The notes beneath the pieces were generated by a model. The model had not been told where the DNA came from. It did not search any database and saw nothing but the letters and a program-made list of their open reading frames with translations. Shown piece by piece: positions 58,301 through 64,000 of a DNA stretch of 64,000 bases. Both the position numbers and the translations under genes were made by a program. The stretch is from assembly GCA_964007475.1 (NCBI GenBank), contig OZ023274.1, positions 78,813,303 through 78,877,302 of the forward strand. The letters run 5' to 3'. How positions within the stretch are numbered: position 1 is the stretch's first letter; each line of letters begins with the position of its first letter. Source of the stretch: Hybos culiciformis (taxonomy: Eukaryota > Arthropoda > Insecta > Diptera > Hybotidae).

Positions 58301-61300
58301 TTAGGCGAGTCTGTTTTTTTTTTTAATTGACATGGTCATGGTGTAGTGGTATTGTCATTATCCTTCGGTTTGTCCTTCGGGCTGAAATTTCTTTGAATTT
58401 TTCAGTTGTCCACTTGATCTAAATGTTTGTGTTGTTTTCTAATGTATTTGTCAATTTCATCAAAAATATTATACTGTTTTCATGTGCCAGTCGTGCAAAT
58501 ATTAAAAAATAAATTATTAACATTAAGTATATTAATGTTTGGTAATTATTATAATATTGCCAACAATTTGTATATCAAATATATAAAAAAATCTATACAA
58601 ATTATCTACTGGAGAAGAAAAATTAACTTAAATTAAAAATATTGGCAATAAATTCTTTTTATAATTTGAACTTTATATCCCTATAATTTCGGAATAAAAA
58701 ACACACAAAAATGGCAATAAATAAATTTGACTACAATTTTGTCAAATAAAAACAAATTGATCAAAGCAATTTTTTGGTATTAATTAATTATGTATATATG
58801 AACAGTGTATTAGTTTTTTTCATTCAAAAGTGGTATTTATAATGTTAACAATATTTTGAAACAGTGTATTGAGAATATTTAATAATCAAAATTTTAAACA
58901 TTTTAATGTGGATCAAAATTATTGATTTATTGAATATTAATCAGGATTAGAATTTTTTTTTCAATACTTTTTATATATTCATGTTACTCAACCATTAAAT
59001 TAAATTGCACTAATTCTTGTCCTATCTCACCAGTAGTACTCATGAATTGATTCCTATATAAGAGCATGATACTGATGTTTTTTCTATATTTTCATTTTTA
59101 ATTATTATTTAATTAATTTTTTTTTTCAATTAATTTTTCATAATTTATTTTTCAATACATATAATTTTTGGTATTCGAACTATCTATGATTTTGACATTA
59201 GATATTATAAAGAGATTGTTTTTCTATACCTTGTGATCTGTATTATTGAAATCTTTGTTAGTATTAAAAATATAGATAATAGAACTTGTATTATAATAAA
59301 TTTATATTGTTCAATATTATATATTTATAAATCATTGTAATTTTTGTTGGAAAATTTTCAAAACTTTTCACAATTAATGAGAACTATATAAACTTTTTCA
59401 AGCTCTGTACTCTTTTTGTGTTTCATGCTTAAATTGCATAATACATTTTATCCATACATTATACTAGTATATTACATATTGAGATTTATTCTATTGAAAG
59501 TAATTAATATCCTGCTGAGTGTACAATATTGTTTCAAATATTTAATTGCAATAAAGGGAATATAAAGGAAAAACCCATTTTTTGTTTTTTTTTTATAATT
59601 GCAAAATATTCTTGGAATTTCATCCAGCAGAATATGCTCTTGTATAAAATATTAAGCAATTATTCTAATGAATATGAAATAATCATTATTATAGTTTAAT
59701 GAAATTGAGATTTTATTAGAGATTAATATATGTATATTTTGTTTATTGTACAATATTTGTATAGGAATAAAGAAACATAAGATTTTGCAATTAATTTTCC
59801 ATTCAAAATTCATATAATCTTTTTCAGTGCCATGACAAAATTTTCAAACACATTCAAAATCTATAGATTATATAATTTAGCGAAAATAACTTTTTGGAAT
59901 ATGACTTTCAGAAATTATTAAAAGAAAATTGTTAATTGAAAATTATAAAATTATGTAAACACTAAATATTGAAAGAAAAACTTTTCTACTCTAATTGTTC
60001 CCCTTGTTATTATATTTTATTAACATCTATTTACATTCTTTTAATTCTTTGATATTAATGTAAATTGTATATAAAACTTCGTAAAGTACTTTCAATAATA
60101 TTTCAATTATTAACAAGATTTCTGTGAGTATTGTTCAAACTATTATTTCAGGACTCTTAATTTCTATCGTTTTTTGTTTGCTTTACTTTTTTGTGCGAAT
60201 ACACTTCAATTATGATCTGCATTATCATCAGTATTTAATTACTGTCACTTTCTACAACATACATACTTAGTTAAGAAAAATGTAACTATATTTATAATAT
60301 ATTTCCATAATATTCATGTTAAAAAAATTTTTTTAAAAAACATATTTAAAATATAACAAAAAAATATTATCTTGAATTTTCTTCGGCCTGAATATTTTTA
60401 TTTATTATGCAAATATTCCTTATAAAATAACATACACACACAAAGTTTGCATATATTTTACAATGAGATAATATTTCCTAGAAAAAAAAGTGGTAAAATT
60501 TATGTATTTAATTCTACAGAAACAAAACTGGGTGAAAATGAAGTGTTTTTAATGCTCTCTATCAACTCGAATTTTATTTATACAATATATTATAAATGAA
60601 ATCTAGATTTTTGATGTATGCGATAATGTTGTACGTGATGTTACCGCAGAGACATGCACATGATGTTATAAAATTATCAACTATATATGAAAATAACACA
60701 AAATTCATATCACGAATAATTTTGAAAAATTTGTTCATATCACTTACTCTTTTAAATATTTTATAAGCGCACAATTATTTTGAACACTTTCAATTGAATG
60801 AAATCTTATTTTCACACAAAATTAATTTAATCATGATATCATCAAATTATGTATATAACGTTATAAACATATAGCAGGTACATATTGACGAAATAAACAT
60901 CCATGAAAATTATAGTGTCACAGGATTTTGATATAAAAAACAAAAAAGTTTCTAGATAATATAGTTTAACCTAATTTTGTTAAAATATAATTTTATTAAA
61001 CTTAAAATTTAATTACCAATATTTTGATAAAAAAATTCAATTTATTGTTTTTCGAATCATTCAAAGCTTTCATAGATATTTTATATATAGAAAATCTAGT
61101 AATTTAGTAATTATTAATATAACCCATTATAGATTGGTAAATTTTAAACAATAATATTGTTACTAATAATATTGATACTACTTACTGAATGATATTATAG
61201 TATTTATTTCATCAAAATTTAAAATTTTTAAACTGTTTTGCTATTTTTGTTTTTAAAAAGGTTAAATAAAATAAGACCGACAAAGTTTTTCGACGGTGAA

Positions 61301-64000
61301 ATATTGGTTCGGTATGAAATAGTTATTCAGGATAATACCCTATACTGAAGACTTTTCTCATTATTAAATAGATATTTTATTTTTTTGACTTTGTATAAAG
61401 CGATTTAGAGTTTAAAACTATTAATTATTTAATTAATTATTTCTTAGAGAGAATGATTTTAATTTTTAATCTTAGAGATAATTATTTTTATTTTTTTTTA
61501 TAACGATTACTATCATTTTTATATGGAAAAATATAAGCGCATAAAGAATATAAAAGAAAGAATTTTGATTCAAATTTTATAACCACAAGAAAAATAAAAA
61601 GTTTAATATAATGTCAGACGCAAATGAGGGCATTCGCCTTATTTTAATGAAAATAATAATAAAAAAAAAAACAATAAAATTTTTTTTAATAAAACTTATT
61701 TAAAAAAAAAAAAAACAGAAAAATTATTTCTTTAACACCATAAAAACATTTTATGTAAACAAAACAAAAACAATTTTTATTTCTATCTAGGGAGAATTTA
61801 TTTTTTTATTGATTCTTTTCTCTTTTTTTTTTGTAGTAGACGAAATGTCATAAAAAAGTTAAAAATTCCTTGAAATTGAAATAAAATTTATTTAAAACAT
61901 TTAACGTGAAAAAAAAGGATTAACATTACAACAAAATGATTGGAAATCTGGGGTAACAATTTTCATTTATTTTATTGGTATAAAAGAGAGGGATCTTAAT
62001 CGTTTATATTTATATGTTAAAAATTATTGAAGTTAATGTACAGATATTTTTTTAATTTAATCCCATTTTAAATTTCAGTTAAACGGGAATATTCGGGATA
62101 TTATTCTAGGAAGTGTAAGCCCCCTATTCACCACGTATAGTTTGAGAGATATTCTGTACATGACATCGAAAGCTTGAAAGTTTTGTAATCAAAATAAGAA
62201 CAGTAATTAGTAAGTAATTAAATAAATAAATAAATTCCAATAATTAATTAATTATTTTTTTCCTCCACTTATTTTACTTAATGAACACTAATCTGTCTCA
62301 TTATTGGTTTTAAAAATTTTCCAACAATTAACTATTTTAAAATTCATATAATAAAATACAGAAAAATATGAATATATTATTATAGTTTAAAATAAAATAC
62401 ATTGTATTTAAATTCCAATTAGCAACAAAATTAATTCCTAACCAATAAATTTGATTTTCTTCTGAATTATTCAAATTTTAATTGAATAAAATAATTTTTG
62501 ATTTAATTTTTTAGTGTTAATATTTTTCGCTTTTTTCTTCTCTGTTTTCATGTACTCTGTAATTATAATTTGAATGACACACTTTAACGAAAATATGTTT
62601 TCAAAATATATTTGCAGCAATTAGGTACTAACTTTGTCAAGATTTGAAGATTGTAAGATAATAAATTTTGTTTTACTTTTTAAACAAGTATATAATTACT
62701 AAAATCGAGACTTTCAATAACTAGAATTTTATTTTTTTAACAAAAATAGTGTATATTACAATTTATTCACAATATCCTTCGAATTATGGATAACTACTAC
62801 ATGAATTATGTTTTGTCAACAATAACGGCTAATATATATAAGTCTAGTTTTGCGTTGTTTCTTTCAAATATCGCAACTTTACTATGTACATAGTAATATT
62901 ATTTGAAGTCATTTTTTATAATTTTCATAAAATTTTTCATCATAATTTCTATTATTTTTCTTATTACAGTGTAATATATTTTTTATTTTGGGGTGAAATT
63001 TCACCCATGCTACGATTAATCTGTTTTGCTATATAGATATATTTATAAGGGTGATGACATAAGATGCCAATTAATATTAACATTAAGATTTGCTATATGC
63101 AAGAGAAATAATTTGATATGATGAAAGATTTGTAATTGTATTTATTTATTTTTTTAATTTTAATATTTAATAAAAAGTTTATTAAAATATTCTGCTTCAA
63201 TAAATGTGGTTTCAAAAATTTACTAATAAATAATTAATCAATTAATAAAATCATATTTTCATACATATAAGTTTAGGTATTCGTTACGTGTTCGCATTTT
63301 GTTAAAATAGAAGGTAATTCGTTTGATATTATAGGTCCGGAATTGTTTAGCTTGATTTTTATTTTGTTAGATTTATAGATTTCATTTTATTATTACATAA
63401 TATGTCTTTTATATTTGATGACATCAATAAAACACTGTATGCGCACTATCGTTCATATTAATTCTTTGCAATCCTATTATACATTATAACTTGGCATGAA
63501 TTGTTTATTTTTAAAGTTTATTTAGCGCACATAAATGCATATCAGGATTATTCTCACATAATGAGTAAGTATTTTACATAAATTTTATAATTAATATTTT
63601 TGGAATAAATATATAATGAATTAAAGTTGGTGGAGATATGAGATGCAAATCAGATTAAGCGATTTTAATCACCTTTAATTTAATAATCAGTAGCATATTA
63701 TCATTTTGAATTTTAAGTACGTTTGTATATAATTCTCATTTCCATTAAATTAAAAAAAAAATTTAAATAAAACTGTTACTATCAGGAAAAGTGTATCATC
63801 ACATCATAATAATTTTATAAATAAAATTATGCATAGTTTTCTAATTACATACGTACGTGATGCACTTGCATAATGTTCAAGTTCATATTTGTATAATATT
63901 GTATTTAGTTTTTAATAACAATCGAACCAAACTTACCAAGGTTGAATGAGCATATGTATTAAAAAATATACTTACATTATGAAAATATTGAATAAAAATC
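55325..64000. other. AT-rich non-coding stretch to the window end
   Basis: No coding region, tRNA, rRNA or bounded mobile element could be supported. Short open frames are within chance expectation for this composition. Confidence 0.5.

Noticed and set aside
62060..62190. Slightly GC-richer segment after AAATTTCAG with about 32 open codons
   Set aside because: No downstream exon, no recognisable peptide and no donor in frame. Not enough to call an exon.

Overview
This window looks like AT-rich nuclear DNA of an insect (my estimate is near 80% A+T by eye). The genes have short spliced exons with GT-AG introns and AATAAA poly(A) signals. A cluster of secreted chitinases, each with a GH18 domain and a CBM14 chitin-binding tail, points to an arthropod. 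I cannot name the species. Exon structures below were assembled by hand from splice consensus, reading phase and family resemblance.

Region 1 (1-9.4 kb) is a compact housekeeping block. An ALKBH4-type dioxygenase gene (+) faces tail-to-tail a 173-residue protein gene (-) whose N-terminus resembles the ubiquitin-like domain of coilin. Next is mRpL54 (+), with its first exon at 4838-4979 and its other exons at 8999-9135 and 9207-9368. The whole coding region of a Jouberin/AHI1-like WD40 gene (-, 5708-8659) lies inside mRpL54 intron 1. Two inverted-repeat elements lie just upstream of mRpL54.

Region 2 (9.4-27 kb) is the chitinase cluster. Genes A, B and C are on the plus strand and D is on the minus strand. 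All four have a signal-peptide exon and the same three introns in the same phases. C and D are almost identical and face each other tail-to-tail. Between them, 1,050 bp is repeated on the two sides of an exactly 200-base N gap. This looks like two overlapping contig ends that were not merged, so the broken chitinase tail beside the gap is probably an assembly duplicate. Clustered TTATC (GATA-factor) motifs and TATA boxes lie upstream of B, C and D. The A-B and B-C spacers hold inverted-repeat elements, including one with a 10-bp target-site duplication and a GC-rich core, and a miRNA-like hairpin.

Region 3 (27-43.6 kb) begins with transposon-like sequence. It then holds one long gene (-, 32890-43625) for a Ras-family GTPase of the Rhes/RASD-Di-Ras type: six coding exons, 258 residues, ending in a CAAX box on a small last exon. 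Its 6.8-kb third intron carries a 2.73-kb element with 72-bp perfect terminal inverted repeats and a 7-bp target-site duplication.

Region 4 (43.6-64 kb) has no gene I can support. It is AT-rich and holds microsatellites, a candidate MITE and a probable interspersed-repeat fragment. It may be the upstream flank or 5'UTR intron of the Ras-like gene.

The main results are the nested mRpL54/AHI1 arrangement, the near-identical inverted chitinase pair with an assembly artefact at its centre, the Ras-like protein with non-canonical residues at both GAP-sensitive positions, and several structurally complete non-autonomous transposons. I found no clear evidence of an undescribed multi-gene system.
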